64,000 nucleotides of DNA from Sphingomonas populi (GTDB lineage Bacteria; Pseudomonadota; Alphaproteobacteria; Sphingomonadales; Sphingomonadaceae), in contig NZ_SGIS01000017.1 in assembly GCF_004208535.1 (NCBI RefSeq), forward strand, positions 39,505 to 103,504, written 5' to 3'. Shown piece after piece: positions 47,280-56,975 of this stretch (within the stretch, counting starts at the first letter, position 1; every line of letters starts with the position of its first letter). Made by a program: the position numbers and the translations under genes. The notes beneath the pieces are model-generated. The model saw only the letters and a program-made list of their open reading frames with translations, had not been told where the DNA came from and did no database searches.

Positions 47280-48487
47280 CAGTTGAACATCGTGCCGTCT
47301 TCGAGCCGGTTCACCGGCAGGAAGGCGCGGTTATATTCATAGCCCTTGGCGAGGTCCTCATCGATATCGACGCCGAGGCCGGGCGCTTCGCCGGGATGCA
47401 TCGCGCCGTTCGCGAAGGTATAGGCGTGCGGGAACACCGCGTCGGTCTCGGGCGTGTGGCGCATATATTCCTGCACGCCGAAATTGGGCACCGACAGATC
47501 GAAGTGCAGCGCCGCCGCCATGCACACCGGCGACAGATCAGTCGCGCCGTGGCAGCCGGTCTTGACCTGATACATATCGGCGAGCGCGGCGATGCGGCGC
47601 AGATGGGTGATGCCGCCGGCATGGACCACGGTCGCGCGGATATAGTCGATCAACTGGTTCTCGATGAGATCCTTGGCATCCCAGATCGAGTTGAAGATCT
47701 CCCCCACCGCGAGCGGCGTGGTGGTGTGCTGGCGGATCAGCTTGAACGCTTCTTGATTCTCGGCTGGCGTCGCATCCTCCAGCCAGAACGGCCGATACGG
47801 CTCGAGATCCTTGCCGAGCCGCCCCGCCTCGATCGGCGTCAGGCGGTGGTGGATGTCGTGGAGCAAGTGAACGTCCCAACCCAGCGCCTCGCGCGCCGCC
47901 TTGAACAGCTCGGGCACGACGCGCATGTATTTCGACGTGTTCCAGACGTTCTCGGTCGGCAGATCGGCGTCGGCCGGTTCGTAGAAATATTTGTCCTTCG
48001 ACACGCCGTAGGTCGAGGCCATGCCGGGCACGCCGCACTGGATGCGGATCGCCTTGTAGCCCTGCGCCTGATAATCGAGCGCGACCTTGACGGTGTCCTC
48101 GATCGTGGTGCCGTTGGCATGGCCATAGACCATCACGCTCTCGCGGCTCGCGCCGCCGAGCAACTGATAGACCGGCAGGCCGGCGAGCTTGCCCTTGATG
48201 TCCCACAAGGCGGTATCGACGGCGGCGATCGCGCTCATCGTCACCGGGCCGCGCCGCCAATAGGCGCCCTTGTAGAGATACTGCCAGATATCCTCGATGC
48301 GGTGCGCGTCGCGGCCGATCAGGCAGGGGATGACGTGATCGGTCAGGTAGCTCGCCACCGACAGTTCGCGGCCATTGAGCGTCGCGTCGCCAACGCCGGT
48401 GGTGCCGTCGTCACACTCGATCTTGAGCGTGACGAAGTTGCGACCCGGCGAGGTGATGATGACTTTGGCGGATACGATCTTTGGCAT
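47276..48487 (-). CDS. manD: D-mannonate dehydratase, enolase superfamily (ManD type)
   Basis: A 403-aa enolase-superfamily dehydratase that converts D-mannonate to 2-keto-3-deoxygluconate in hexuronate catabolism. The start [20 protein letters not shown] is that of ManD from Novosphingobium. The barrel has metal ligands in [23 protein letters not shown] and AVGEIFNS, the dyad-like [10 protein letters not shown], and the ending GTMFNW that closes the active site. Low-activity members of this subgroup exist (RspA-like), but the cluster with glucuronoxylan genes supports a catabolic role. It lies 8 bases after GH3 and overlaps the transporter gene. Confidence 0.9.
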   Translation of the reverse strand: MPKIVSAKVIITSPGRNFVTLKIECDDGTTGVGDATLNGRELSVASYLTDHVIPCLIGRDAHRIEDIWQYLYKGAYWRRGPVTMSAIAAVDTALWDIKGKLAGLPVYQLLGGASRESVMVYGHANGTTIEDTVKVALDYQAQGYKAIRIQCGVPGMASTYGVSKDKYFYEPADADLPTENVWNTSKYMRVVPELFKAAREALGWDVHLLHDIHHRLTPIEAGRLGKDLEPYRPFWLEDATPAENQEAFKLIRQHTTTPLAVGEIFNSIWDAKDLIENQLIDYIRATVVHAGGITHLRRIAALADMYQVKTGCHGATDLSPVCMAAALHFDLSVPNFGVQEYMRHTPETDAVFPHAYTFANGAMHPGEAPGLGVDIDEDLAKGYEYNRAFLPVNRLEDGTMFNW

Positions 48488-48495
48488 GGTGCTCC

Positions 48496-50880
48496 TCAGG
48501 CTATTTCGAGAGTGACGGTTTTGAGATCGGCGGAGTTCGGCCCCGCCATGATGTCGAACAGGCCCGGCTCGACGACTTCGCGCATCTCGGCGTTCCACAG
48601 GCGGAACGCCTCGGGGCCAAGCTCGAAGTGAAGCGTGCGGCGCTCGCCGGGCGCAAGCGTGACGCGCTCGAACCCCTTGAGTTCGCGGACCGGGCGGCTG
48701 ACTGACGAGACCTGATCGCGGATGTAGAGCTGCACCACCTCGTCGCCCGCGCGCGCGCCGGTGTTGCGGACATCGACCTCGACGGTTACGGTCCCCTCGC
48801 GCGCGATGCGCGGTGCGGACAGACGCGGCGTGCCGATCTCGAAGGTCGTATAGCTGAGGCCGAAGCCGAACGGGAACAGCGGCGCCTTGTCCGCGAACAG
48901 ATAGCCGCGCAGCGCGGTCGGCTTGTGATCATAATAGAGCGGCACCTGGCCGACCTCGCGCACCACCGTCACCGGCAGCTTGGCGCCGGGGTTGATCGCG
49001 CCGAACACCGCCTCGGCGATCGCGGTGCCGCCCTCTTGCCCGACGTACCAGCATTCGAGCAGCGCGTTGGCCTGCGCGACGACGGTCGGCCAGGAGGGCG
49101 GGCGACCGTTGATCGCGATCACCACCACCGGCTTGCCGGTCGCCTTCATCGCGGCGAACAGCGCGTTCTGTTCGCCGAGCAGATCGAGATCGACGCGGTC
49201 ACCGAGATGGTTGGCGGCATAGCCTTCGCGGCTGGTCTGTTCGGTGTCGCCGATCGCGAGCAGGATGACGTCGGCGGTCCTGGCGACCGCGACGGCCTCG
49301 GCGATCAGCGTGCGGTTGCGTGGCGGATCGGCGAGCTGAACGTCGTTGGCGGAGCGATCCTCGCTGCGGGTGATGAACACGCCCTGCGCGTGGACGACCT
49401 CCGCCTTACCGGCGAGATGCGCTTTGACGCCGTCAAGCAGCGAGACGGTCGCCTTGGGAACGGAGGAATAGCCGCCGAGCCGGGCGATGGCGGCATTGGG
49501 GCCGATCACCGCGACGCGCTTGAGCGCCCTGGCGTCGAGCGGCAAGGTGCCGTCGTTGACGAGCAAGGCGATGCTCTTGCGCGCCGCTTCCAGCGCGATC
49601 GCGCGGGCATCGGCATTGCCGGTGAGGCTGGCGGCGGCGCGCGGATCGGCGGGTGCCGCTTCGAACAGCCCGGCGCGGAACTTCATCGTCAGCATGCGCC
49701 GGCACGCCGCATCGACGTTGGCGAGCGGCACCGTGCCGGCGCGGACCAGATCGGCGAGCGCGCCGTAGCTCCTGCCGTCGGGCAAGTCGCAATCGACGCC
49801 AGCATCGAGCGCGATCCGCGCCGCCTCGCCCGCGTCGGCGGCGACGTGGTGGAGCGTCGCGAGTTCGCCGATCGCGGCGTAATCGCTGACGATCGCGCCG
49901 TCGAAACCCCATTCGCCGCGCAACACATCGGTCAGCAGCCAGCGGTTGCCGTGGCTCGGCACGCCGTCGATCTCGTTATACGACGGCATCACCGCGCCGA
50001 TGCCGGTGCGTGACACCACCGCGCGGAACGGCGGGAAGAATGCCGAGCGCAACTCGCGCTCGCCGAGCAAGGCCGGCGCGATATTGTCGCCGGCTTGCGG
50101 CTGGCCGTGGCCGGTCATGTGCTTGAGCGTGGCGTGGACCTTGCCGGGCGCGAGTTCGCGGCCCTCGCCCTGCAATCCAACGACGGCGGCGACGCCCATC
50201 TCGCCGCACAGATAGGGATCTTCGCCGAAGGTTTCCTCGATCCGGCCCCAGCGCGGATCGCGCGCGATATCGACGACCGGCGACAGCACCAGGGTCGATC
50301 CGTGCGCGCGCACCTCGCGCGCGATGACGCTGTTGGCGCGCTGGACGAGATCGCGATCGAACGTGCCGGCGAGCGCGATCGCCTGCGGGAAGCTGGTCGC
50401 GTCGGGCGCCATATAGCCGTGCAGCCCTTCCTCGTGGAACAGGATCGGGATGCCCAGCCGCGTGCGCGTCCGCGCCCAGTCTTGCGCCGCGTTGACGAAC
50501 GCGATCGTGTTGGCGGGGGTGCGCCAGCGGCCACTCACGTCGGCGCCGGTGTTGGTCGCGGTGGCGGCGCCGGCGAGGTCGGACGGACGGGTGATCTGGC
50601 CGATGCCGGAAGGATGGAGCGTGTCGGCGCGCGCGGCATCGAACCCGCCATCGGGCGCCATCACCGCGCGCTTGCGGGTGGAGAGCACATCGAGTTGCGC
50701 GACCTTTTCGTCGAGCGTCATCCGCGCCATCAGGTCGCGCACGCGCAGATCGATCGGCGCGCGCGCATCCTTATAGACCGGCAGCGCGGCCCGAGTCGCG
50801 GCGGGCAGCAGCGTCAGCATCGAGACGCCCGCGCTCCAGCGCAGGAAATCGCGACGGCTGTTCACAGCTTTGCGCACCAC
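48496..50880 (-). CDS. Exported GH3 glycosidase, probable beta-xylosidase/beta-glucosidase
   Basis: A 794-aa family 3 glycoside hydrolase. The N terminus carries a Tat-type signal ([19 protein letters not shown]). The (beta/alpha)8 domain has FHEEGLHGY, the Lys-His pair [14 protein letters not shown] near 253 and the nucleophile Asp333 in [11 protein letters not shown]. The beta-sandwich and a C-terminal fibronectin-III-like domain follow ([20 protein letters not shown]). The GHGQP variant is common in xylan-active GH3 enzymes, so xylo-oligosaccharides are the likely substrate. GTG 50880 starts it. It leads the leftward GH3-manD-transporter operon and is divergent from GH67. Confidence 0.9.
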   Translation of the reverse strand: MVRKAVNSRRDFLRWSAGVSMLTLLPAATRAALPVYKDARAPIDLRVRDLMARMTLDEKVAQLDVLSTRKRAVMAPDGGFDAARADTLHPSGIGQITRPSDLAGAATATNTGADVSGRWRTPANTIAFVNAAQDWARTRTRLGIPILFHEEGLHGYMAPDATSFPQAIALAGTFDRDLVQRANSVIAREVRAHGSTLVLSPVVDIARDPRWGRIEETFGEDPYLCGEMGVAAVVGLQGEGRELAPGKVHATLKHMTGHGQPQAGDNIAPALLGERELRSAFFPPFRAVVSRTGIGAVMPSYNEIDGVPSHGNRWLLTDVLRGEWGFDGAIVSDYAAIGELATLHHVAADAGEAARIALDAGVDCDLPDGRSYGALADLVRAGTVPLANVDAACRRMLTMKFRAGLFEAAPADPRAAASLTGNADARAIALEAARKSIALLVNDGTLPLDARALKRVAVIGPNAAIARLGGYSSVPKATVSLLDGVKAHLAGKAEVVHAQGVFITRSEDRSANDVQLADPPRNRTLIAEAVAVARTADVILLAIGDTEQTSREGYAANHLGDRVDLDLLGEQNALFAAMKATGKPVVVIAINGRPPSWPTVVAQANALLECWYVGQEGGTAIAEAVFGAINPGAKLPVTVVREVGQVPLYYDHKPTALRGYLFADKAPLFPFGFGLSYTTFEIGTPRLSAPRIAREGTVTVEVDVRNTGARAGDEVVQLYIRDQVSSVSRPVRELKGFERVTLAPGERRTLHFELGPEAFRLWNAEMREVVEPGLFDIMAGPNSADLKTVTLEIA

Positions 50881-51066
50881 GACATGACCATCTCCCAGGA
50901 ATTGGTCAGATCATATGCAGGGCGCGCGCGCAAATTGGAAGCGCGTTCTGACACCGGCGGCATCGATGGCCCGTCGCCACCCGGCACATCCGTAGTCGAT
51001 CGTCGCATCACCAAGCCTCTCCTGCTTTTTTCTCATAAAACGCGGCATTGCTGTGCTGCCGTCGTG

Positions 51067-51107
51067 GTGATAGCGATATCACTCACGATACCGGGCGCCG
51101 TTGTCAA
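51067..51107 (-). promoter_or_regulatory. Promoter and LacI-type operator between GH3 and GH67
   Basis: GTGATAGCGATATCAC (51067-51082) is a near-palindrome of the same type as those at 45938 and 58129. On the leftward strand it is preceded by TTGACA (51102-51107) with 20 bases in between, the same layout as the other two. It lies in the divergent region and could control GH3 leftward and GH67 rightward together. Confidence 0.65.
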
Positions 51108-51131
51108 TGGCGCGAACGGCGGGAGAGGCAT

Positions 51132-53219
51132 GTGAAACTCGTAAAGACGCTGTGCGCGGGTATCGCGCTTTTTGGTATGACCACCGGCGTGGCAAACGCC
51201 GAAGATGGTTATGACCTTTGGTTGCGCTACGGCCAACCCGGCGCTGCGGCGATTTCCGTCCCGCAAAGCTCGCCGACGCTCGCTGTCGCCGCTGCCGAAC
51301 TGCGGCGCGGACTGCCCCGCGCCTCACACCCGATCGTGCTGGAGCGCGCCACTGCACCCGAGGTCAGCGCGCTTGGGCTGAAGCTGGGCACGCTTGGGGG
51401 CGAAGGCTATGCGGTGCGGCAGGTGCGACTCGCCGGCCGCGCCGTCACGCTCGTCACCGGCAACAGCGACGTCGCGATCCTGTACGGCGCGTTCGCGCTG
51501 ATCCGCCACGCGCACACCGGCGGCAGCGTGGATACCGCTACCCTCACCTCTGCGCCGCGCATCAAATTGCGCATGCTCGATCATTGGGACAATCTCGACG
51601 GCTCGATAGAGCGTGGCTACGCCGGGCAATCCTTGTGGGACTGGTGGACGCTCCCCGATTTCCGCGACCCGCGCTACGTGGACTATGCGCGCGCCAATGC
51701 CTCGATCGGCATCAACGGCACCGTCCTCAACAACGTCAACGCCAAGCCGGACAGCCTGACCGCGCCGTACATCGCCAAGGCGGCGGCGCTCGCCGACATC
51801 TTCCGGCCCTATGGCATCAAGGTCTATCTGTCGGCGCGCTTCTCGGCGCCGATCGAGATCGGCGGGCTGAAGACCGCCGATCCGCTCGACCCGCAGGTCG
51901 CGGCGTGGTGGAAGGCCAAGGCCGACGAAATCTACCGCGCCATCCCCGATTTCGGCGGCTTCCTCGTCAAGGCCAACAGCGAAGGCCAGCCCGGCCCGCG
52001 CGATTACCACCGCAGCCACGCCGATGGCGCCAACATGATGGCGGCGGCGGTCGCGCCGCACGGCGGCATCATCATGTGGCGCGCGTTCGTCTATGCCGAG
52101 ACCAACGCCGAGGACCGCGCCAAGCAGGCGTATAGCGAGTTCAAGCCGCTCGACGGCACCTTCGCGAACAACGTGATCCTGCAGGTGAAGAACGGCGCGA
52201 TCGATTTCCAGCCGCGTGAACCGTTCCATCCGCTGTTCGGCGCGATGCCGAAGACGCCGCTGATGATGGAATTCCAGATCACCAAGGAATATCTCGGCTT
52301 CGCGACTCACCTCGCCTATCTCGCGCCGCTGTTCAAGGAAACGCTCGACTCCGACACCTATGAGCGCGGCCCCGGCTCGACCGTAGCGCGGGTGATCGAC
52401 GGGTCGATCGAGGGGCACAAGCTCACCGGCATCGCCGGCGTCGCCAATATCGGGCGCGACCGCGACTGGTCGGGATCGACCTTCAACCAGGCGAACTGGT
52501 ATGCTTTCGGGCGGTTAGCGTGGGACCCGTCGCTGTCGTCGGAGGGGATCGCGCGCGAATGGGCCGAGCAGACGCTCGGCACCGATCCCAAAGTCGTCGA
52601 TACCAGCGTGGCGATGATGCAGGGCTCGCGCGAGGCGGTGGTCGATTACATGACGCCGCTCGGCCTCGCCCACCAGATGAGCACGTCGGGCCACTACGGG
52701 CCGGCACCGTGGATCGCCGATCTCAAGCGCCCGGAATGGAATCCGGTCTATTACAATCGCGCCGACGCCAAGGGCATCGGTTTCGACCGCACCGCCACTG
52801 GCAGCGACGCGGTGTCGCAATATGCGCCGCCGCTCGCGAAGATCTTCGCCGACCCCACGCTGACGCCCGAGCGCGACCTGTTGTGGTTCCACCATGTCGC
52901 ATGGGACCGGAAGATGGCATCGGGCCGCACGCTCTGGGCCGAGTTGATCGCCCATTACGATCGCGGCATCGCCTATGTCACCGGCATGCGCGCGCGCTGG
53001 GACGGGCTGAAGCCACTGGTCGATGCCGAGCGCTGGCAGAAAACCGCGACCTATCTCGCCATCCAGGAGCGCGAGGCGCGCTGGTGGCGCGACGCGAGCC
53101 TCGCCTATTGGATGTCGCTCAACCACCTGCCGCTGCCGGCGGGCGAGGCGGCACCCGAGCATGATCTTGACTGGTACAAGGGGCAGACATTCCCATTCGC
53201 GCCCGGACAGGGCAAATGA
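51132..53219 (+). CDS. GH67 alpha-glucuronidase
   Basis: A 695-aa exported family 67 enzyme that removes 4-O-methyl-glucuronic acid from the end of glucuronoxylan oligosaccharides. A signal peptide (VKTLCAGIALFGMTTGVANA) is followed by the N-terminal beta domain. The hallmark HWDNLDGSIERGYAGQSLWD is near residue 155. The acid Glu motif FLVKANSEGQPGPRDYHRSH comes near 285, and FHHVAWDRKM is in the C-terminal domain. Start GTG 51132 follows GGGAGAGG. It faces the GH3-manD-transporter operon across a 251-base gap and supplies both xylo-oligosaccharides and glucuronate. Confidence 0.95.
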   Translation: MKLVKTLCAGIALFGMTTGVANAEDGYDLWLRYGQPGAAAISVPQSSPTLAVAAAELRRGLPRASHPIVLERATAPEVSALGLKLGTLGGEGYAVRQVRLAGRAVTLVTGNSDVAILYGAFALIRHAHTGGSVDTATLTSAPRIKLRMLDHWDNLDGSIERGYAGQSLWDWWTLPDFRDPRYVDYARANASIGINGTVLNNVNAKPDSLTAPYIAKAAALADIFRPYGIKVYLSARFSAPIEIGGLKTADPLDPQVAAWWKAKADEIYRAIPDFGGFLVKANSEGQPGPRDYHRSHADGANMMAAAVAPHGGIIMWRAFVYAETNAEDRAKQAYSEFKPLDGTFANNVILQVKNGAIDFQPREPFHPLFGAMPKTPLMMEFQITKEYLGFATHLAYLAPLFKETLDSDTYERGPGSTVARVIDGSIEGHKLTGIAGVANIGRDRDWSGSTFNQANWYAFGRLAWDPSLSSEGIAREWAEQTLGTDPKVVDTSVAMMQGSREAVVDYMTPLGLAHQMSTSGHYGPAPWIADLKRPEWNPVYYNRADAKGIGFDRTATGSDAVSQYAPPLAKIFADPTLTPERDLLWFHHVAWDRKMASGRTLWAELIAHYDRGIAYVTGMRARWDGLKPLVDAERWQKTATYLAIQEREARWWRDASLAYWMSLNHLPLPAGEAAPEHDLDWYKGQTFPFAPGQGK

Positions 53220-53299
53220 GCCGCCGTCGCGCGCGGGGGGTGCAAGGTTTTTTGCTGCTCAGCAGTGAATTGGGTTAGGGGACCGCGACCTTCCCGAGC

Positions 53300-53327
53300 T
53301 TGCACATTGTTCGCGGGTGCGTAAACT
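53300..53327 (+). promoter_or_regulatory. Promoter of the LacI-family regulator gene
   Basis: TTGCAC (53300-53305), a 16-base spacer and TAAACT (53322-53327) form a good -35/-10 pair. This places transcription start near 53334 and excludes TTG 53300 as the translation start of the regulator. Confidence 0.55.
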
Positions 53328-53347
53328 GGTCTGCGAAAGGTATTACA

Positions 53348-54445
53348 TTGAAGGAACCCCGCGGCCTCCGGCGCCAACGCAACGTGCCGACGATCAACGA
53401 TGTCGCGGCGCAGGCTGGCGTGTCACCGATGACGGTGAGCAGGGTCATCAACCATGAGGCGAACGTGCGCGACGAAACGCGCCGGCGTGTCGAGGAAGCG
53501 ATCACCGCGCTCAACTATCGCCCCAGCGCGGCAGCGCGGACGCTGGCCGGCGGCGACGAGATCCGCATCGGCCTGCTCCATTCGAACCCGAGCTTCGCCT
53601 ATCTGAGCGCGTTCCTGGTCGGCAGTCTCGATCAGGCGAGCCGCAGCAACGTGCAGATCGTCGTCGAGAAATGCGACGACGACGACAGCGGGCAATCCGC
53701 GATCGAACATCTGCTGCGCGGCCGGGTCGATGGCATCGTGCTGCCGCCGCCGCTCAGTGACTCGCCCTCGATCCTCAGCGCGCTGGAGGCGACCGATCTC
53801 CCCGTGGTGGCGGTGGCGACCAGCCATGCGCCGGACTGGGCGATGTCGGTCAGCATCGACGATCGCCAGGCCGCCTATGACATGACGCGTCACCTCGGCG
53901 CGCTCGGCCACAACCGGATCGGCTTCATCACCGGCAACCCGAATTTGACCGCGAGCGCCGAGCGGCTCGAAGGCTATCGCGCCGCGCTCATCGACCTGAA
54001 GCTGGCGGAAGCGCCCGAGCTGATCGCGGAAGGGCTGTTCACCTATCGATCGGGCCTCGATGCCGCCGATCAGTTGCTCGAACTTGCCAACCCGCCGTCG
54101 GCGATCTTCGCGTCGAACGACGACATGGCGGCAGCGGCGGTGGCGATCGCGCACCGGCGCGGGCTCGATGTGCCGGGCGATCTGACGGTGTGCGGGTTCG
54201 ACGATACCGCGCTGGCGACGACGATCTGGCCCGAACTGACCACGATCCGCCAGCCGGTCATCGATATGTCGCGCATGGCGATCGACATGCTGGTCCGCGA
54301 AATCCGCGCGCGCAAGGCGAGCGACAGGAACGCGTCAGGCGCGCATCTCGTCGCCGAATATGAGCTGATCCGGCGCCAGTCCGATGCTGCGCCACGCCGC
54401 CGCCCGGCGGCCCGGCGCGGCGCACGCGCGCAGGAAGCTCTGTAA
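53348..54445 (+). CDS. LacI-family transcriptional regulator (probable xylose/xylan repressor)
   Basis: A 365-aa LacI/GalR repressor. The HTH is TINDVAAQAGVSPMTVSRVI with hinge RPSAAARTLAGG, then a sugar-binding domain (IRIGLLHSNPSFAYLSAFLV; GRVDGIVLPPPLSD; AIFASNDDMAAAAVAIAHRR; VCGFDDTALATTIWPELTTI). Its position between GH67 and the sugar porter-xylB-xylX operon suggests that it answers to xylose or a xylan breakdown product and binds the three palindromes found upstream of the SGNH gene, GH3 and xylX. TTG 53348 lies 7 bases after AAAGG and downstream of the promoter, so I prefer it to the TTG at 53300. The basic C-terminal tail (RRRPAARRGARAQ) is unusual. Confidence 0.88.
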   Translation: MKEPRGLRRQRNVPTINDVAAQAGVSPMTVSRVINHEANVRDETRRRVEEAITALNYRPSAAARTLAGGDEIRIGLLHSNPSFAYLSAFLVGSLDQASRSNVQIVVEKCDDDDSGQSAIEHLLRGRVDGIVLPPPLSDSPSILSALEATDLPVVAVATSHAPDWAMSVSIDDRQAAYDMTRHLGALGHNRIGFITGNPNLTASAERLEGYRAALIDLKLAEAPELIAEGLFTYRSGLDAADQLLELANPPSAIFASNDDMAAAAVAIAHRRGLDVPGDLTVCGFDDTALATTIWPELTTIRQPVIDMSRMAIDMLVREIRARKASDRNASGAHLVAEYELIRRQSDAAPRRRPAARRGARAQEAL

Positions 54446-54503
54446 ACCGTCTCGATCTGGCCGGATGATCGGCGCCAGGCTGAGCGCGAGGCGTTAAAGA
54501 TTT

Positions 54504-54647
54504 CCGTTCGTCCTGAGTAACTGCCAAGTAGCCCGCAGGGCGTATCGAGGTAGTGTATCGAAGGACAGGACCCGCGCGATCCCCTGTGCTTCGATACGTG
54601 CTCTCGATACGGCTTCGCCTACTCGATCACTACTCAGCACGAACGGG
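54504..54647. repeat. Diverged long copy of the CGTTCG inverted-repeat family
   Basis: The outer arms CCGTTCGTCCTGAGTA and TACTCAGCACGAACGG are reverse complements. Inside, GTATCGAGGTAGTGTATCGA and TCGATACGTGCTCTCGATAC repeat the theme. The element is about twice the length of the other copies. It lies between the converging ends of the LacI gene and the sugar porter gene. Confidence 0.75.
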
Positions 54648-54678
54648 TAAGATGATGTCGTCAGGCCCCAAAATAGGT

Positions 54679-54705
54679 GGGGTGCTGAAACTCGTCCAGC
54701 ACCCC
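54679..54705 (-). terminator. Hairpin terminator after the xyl operon
   Basis: A 9-bp stem (GGGGTGCTG / CAGCACCCC) with a 9-base loop starts 8 bases after the sugar porter stop on the leftward strand. It is followed by CACCTATTTT, a weak T tract. It fits the end of the xylX-xylB-porter transcript. Confidence 0.65.
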
Positions 54706-54712
54706 ATCCAAC

Positions 54713-56137
54713 TTATCCCTCCATCGCTTCCAGCTCGCGGCCGCGCGTTTCCTTGACCATCTTCTGGACGAAGAAGAACGAGATCGCCGCGAACACGGCA
54801 TAGCCGGTGTAGGTCAGCGCGAGGCCCGGCGACTTGGCGAGCGTGGGGAAGCTCACCGAAATCGCCGCATTGGCGATCCACTGCGCGAAACCAGCCACCG
54901 CGAGGCCCGAACCGCGGATCTGGTTCGGGAACATCTCGCCGAGCATCACCCACATGATCGGGCCCCAGCTCATGTTGAACGAGATCGTGTAGAGGTTGGC
55001 CGCGATCAACGCGATCACGCCGTTGTGGCCCGGCAGCGTCACCGCGCCGTCGGCGCCGGTCACCGCTGTCGAGAACGCCCAGGCGACGGTGGCGAGCGTC
55101 ACGGTCATGCCGGCCGACCCGATCAGCAGCAGTGGCTTGCGGCCGACCTTGTCGACCATCGCCATCGCCGCGAGGCACGCGCCGATCGAGAGGACACCCG
55201 ACAGGATGTTGGTCATCAGCGCGTCGTTTTCGGAGAAGCCGACCGCTTCCCACAAGGTCGCGCCGTAATAGAAGACGACGTTGATGCCGACGAGCTGCTG
55301 GAACACCGCAAGGCCGATACCCGCCCACAGGATCGGACGGATCTTGCCGGTGGTCTTGTCGATCAGATCGGACAGCTTGGGCTTGTGGTGATCGGCGGCG
55401 AGGCTGCCGCGAATCTCGGTCACCTTACGATCGGCCTCGTTGCTGCCGAGCAGCCGGGTGAGCACGCCGCGCGCGTCCTCATCGCGGCCCTTGCTGACGA
55501 GGAAGCGCGGGCTCTCCGGGATGAAGAACAGAGCGACGAGGTAGATCGCGGCCGGGATCGCCTGGAGCCAGAACATCCAGCGCCACGCCGAGAAGCCGAA
55601 CCAGAAATCAGCGGTCGAGCCGCCGGCGAAGCGCGCCAGCGCGTAATTGGCGACGAACGCGCCGGTGAGGCCGGTGATGATCATCACCTGCTGCACGCTC
55701 GACAGCCGCCCGCGGATCGCCGCCGGCGTGACTTCCGAGATGTACACCGGCGAGATGACGCTGGCCGCGCCGACGCCAAGGCCACCCATGATGCGGGCGA
55801 GGATGAACACCACCGAGCTGCCCGCCGCGCCGGCGAGCAATGCGCTGATGAGGAACAGCACGGCGGCGAGCATCATCACGCTGCGCCGGCCGATCCGGTC
55901 GGCGAGACGCCCGGCGATGAACGCGCCGATCGACGACCCGATCAGGATCGCGCCGACGTTGATGCCGAGGCCGAGCTTGCCGAGATCGAACGCGGCCTCC
56001 AGCCCCTTCTGCGTGCCGTTGATGACACCCGAATCATAGCCGAACATGAAGCCGCCGATCGTCGCCACCGCCACGATCATGGCGATGAAGCCCATATTCA
56101 GCTTCTGGTCGGGGGATAATGTCGCCGAACCTGTCAC
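54713..56137 (-). CDS. Sugar porter (MFS, XylE-like) proton symporter
   Basis: A 474-aa 12-helix sugar porter. Family motifs are GGFMFGYDSGVINGTQKGLE in helix 1, RLADRIGRRSVMM in loop 2-3, PESPRFLVSKGR after helix 6, AVFQQLVGINVVFYYGATLW in helix 7 (the QQxxGxN sugar site) and the PETRG-like end VKETRGRELE. Next to xylB and xylX it most likely imports D-xylose, though glucose or other sugars cannot be excluded. The start is GTG 56137 behind AGGAG. It is 67 bases after xylB. Confidence 0.9.
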   Translation of the reverse strand: MTGSATLSPDQKLNMGFIAMIVAVATIGGFMFGYDSGVINGTQKGLEAAFDLGKLGLGINVGAILIGSSIGAFIAGRLADRIGRRSVMMLAAVLFLISALLAGAAGSSVVFILARIMGGLGVGAASVISPVYISEVTPAAIRGRLSSVQQVMIITGLTGAFVANYALARFAGGSTADFWFGFSAWRWMFWLQAIPAAIYLVALFFIPESPRFLVSKGRDEDARGVLTRLLGSNEADRKVTEIRGSLAADHHKPKLSDLIDKTTGKIRPILWAGIGLAVFQQLVGINVVFYYGATLWEAVGFSENDALMTNILSGVLSIGACLAAMAMVDKVGRKPLLLIGSAGMTVTLATVAWAFSTAVTGADGAVTLPGHNGVIALIAANLYTISFNMSWGPIMWVMLGEMFPNQIRGSGLAVAGFAQWIANAAISVSFPTLAKSPGLALTYTGYAVFAAISFFFVQKMVKETRGRELEAMEG

Positions 56138-56204
56138 ACCCTGCTCCTATTGTTGCGCCGCTACCGGCGTTCATCCCACCTGATATCGTGTCGTGCTTCG
56201 TGGA

Positions 56205-56975
56205 TCAGCGCCAGCCCGCGTCCACCCAATAATTGTGGCCGGTACACATCCGCGCATCGTCCGAAGCCAGGAACAGCGCCAGCGCCGCGACATCGGCGGG
56301 CTGGATGCGCCCGCCGAGGCATTGCGCGGCGACGATCTCCGCCTCGCCCTCGGGCGTGTACCATTGTTCCTGGCGCGGCGTCTGGACGTTGCCGGGCACG
56401 ATCGTCGAGACGCGGATGTTGTCGCGGCCGAAATCACGCGCCATCGCGCGCGTCATGCCTTCGATGCCGGCCTTGGCGGTCTCGTACAGGAGCAGTTCGG
56501 CGAGGCCGAGGTGCCAGGAGATCGACCCGAAGTTGAGGATCACGCCGCCGCCATTGGCGCGCATACCGGGCACCACCGCCTGCGCGGCGAACAGCAGGTG
56601 GCGCAGGTTGGTCGCCATCCGCTCGTCCCAATAGTCGGGCGTGATCTCGTCGATCGTGTGGCGGTCATCGCTGGCGGCGTTGTTGATGAGGACGTCGATG
56701 CCGCCGAACTCGGCGATGATCGATTCGATCGTTGCCTTGAGCAAGGCCAGATCGCGCAAGTCGCAGGGCTTGAAGATCGCGCCTTCGAACTGCGCCGCGT
56801 GGGCCGCGCCCGCCTCGGCATTGATGTCGAGAAAGGCAACACGCGCGCCGGCACGCGCGAACGCCTCGACCAGACCGGCGCCGATGCCGGTCGCGCCGCC
56901 GGTCACCAGCACGCGCTTGCCCTTGAGGCTCGGATAGACGGCGCGGTCTTCGACAGGAAGGAGTGCGGTGCTCAC
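56205..56975 (-). CDS. xylB: NAD-dependent D-xylose 1-dehydrogenase (SDR, XylB-like)
   Basis: A 256-aa short-chain dehydrogenase oxidising D-xylose to xylonolactone in the non-phosphorylating pathway. The cofactor motif VTGGATGIG is at residues 24-32, NNAASDDRHTIDEIT near 96 carries the family Asn, the catalytic Ser lies in LNFGSISWHLGLAELLLYET and the Tyr-Lys pair in YETAKAGIEGMTRAMARDF. The ending DDARMCTGHNYWVDAGWR matches Caulobacter XylB closely as I remember it. GTG 56975 overlaps the xylX stop (GTGA). Confidence 0.88.
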   Translation of the reverse strand: MSTALLPVEDRAVYPSLKGKRVLVTGGATGIGAGLVEAFARAGARVAFLDINAEAGAAHAAQFEGAIFKPCDLRDLALLKATIESIIAEFGGIDVLINNAASDDRHTIDEITPDYWDERMATNLRHLLFAAQAVVPGMRANGGGVILNFGSISWHLGLAELLLYETAKAGIEGMTRAMARDFGRDNIRVSTIVPGNVQTPRQEQWYTPEGEAEIVAAQCLGGRIQPADVAALALFLASDDARMCTGHNYWVDAGWR

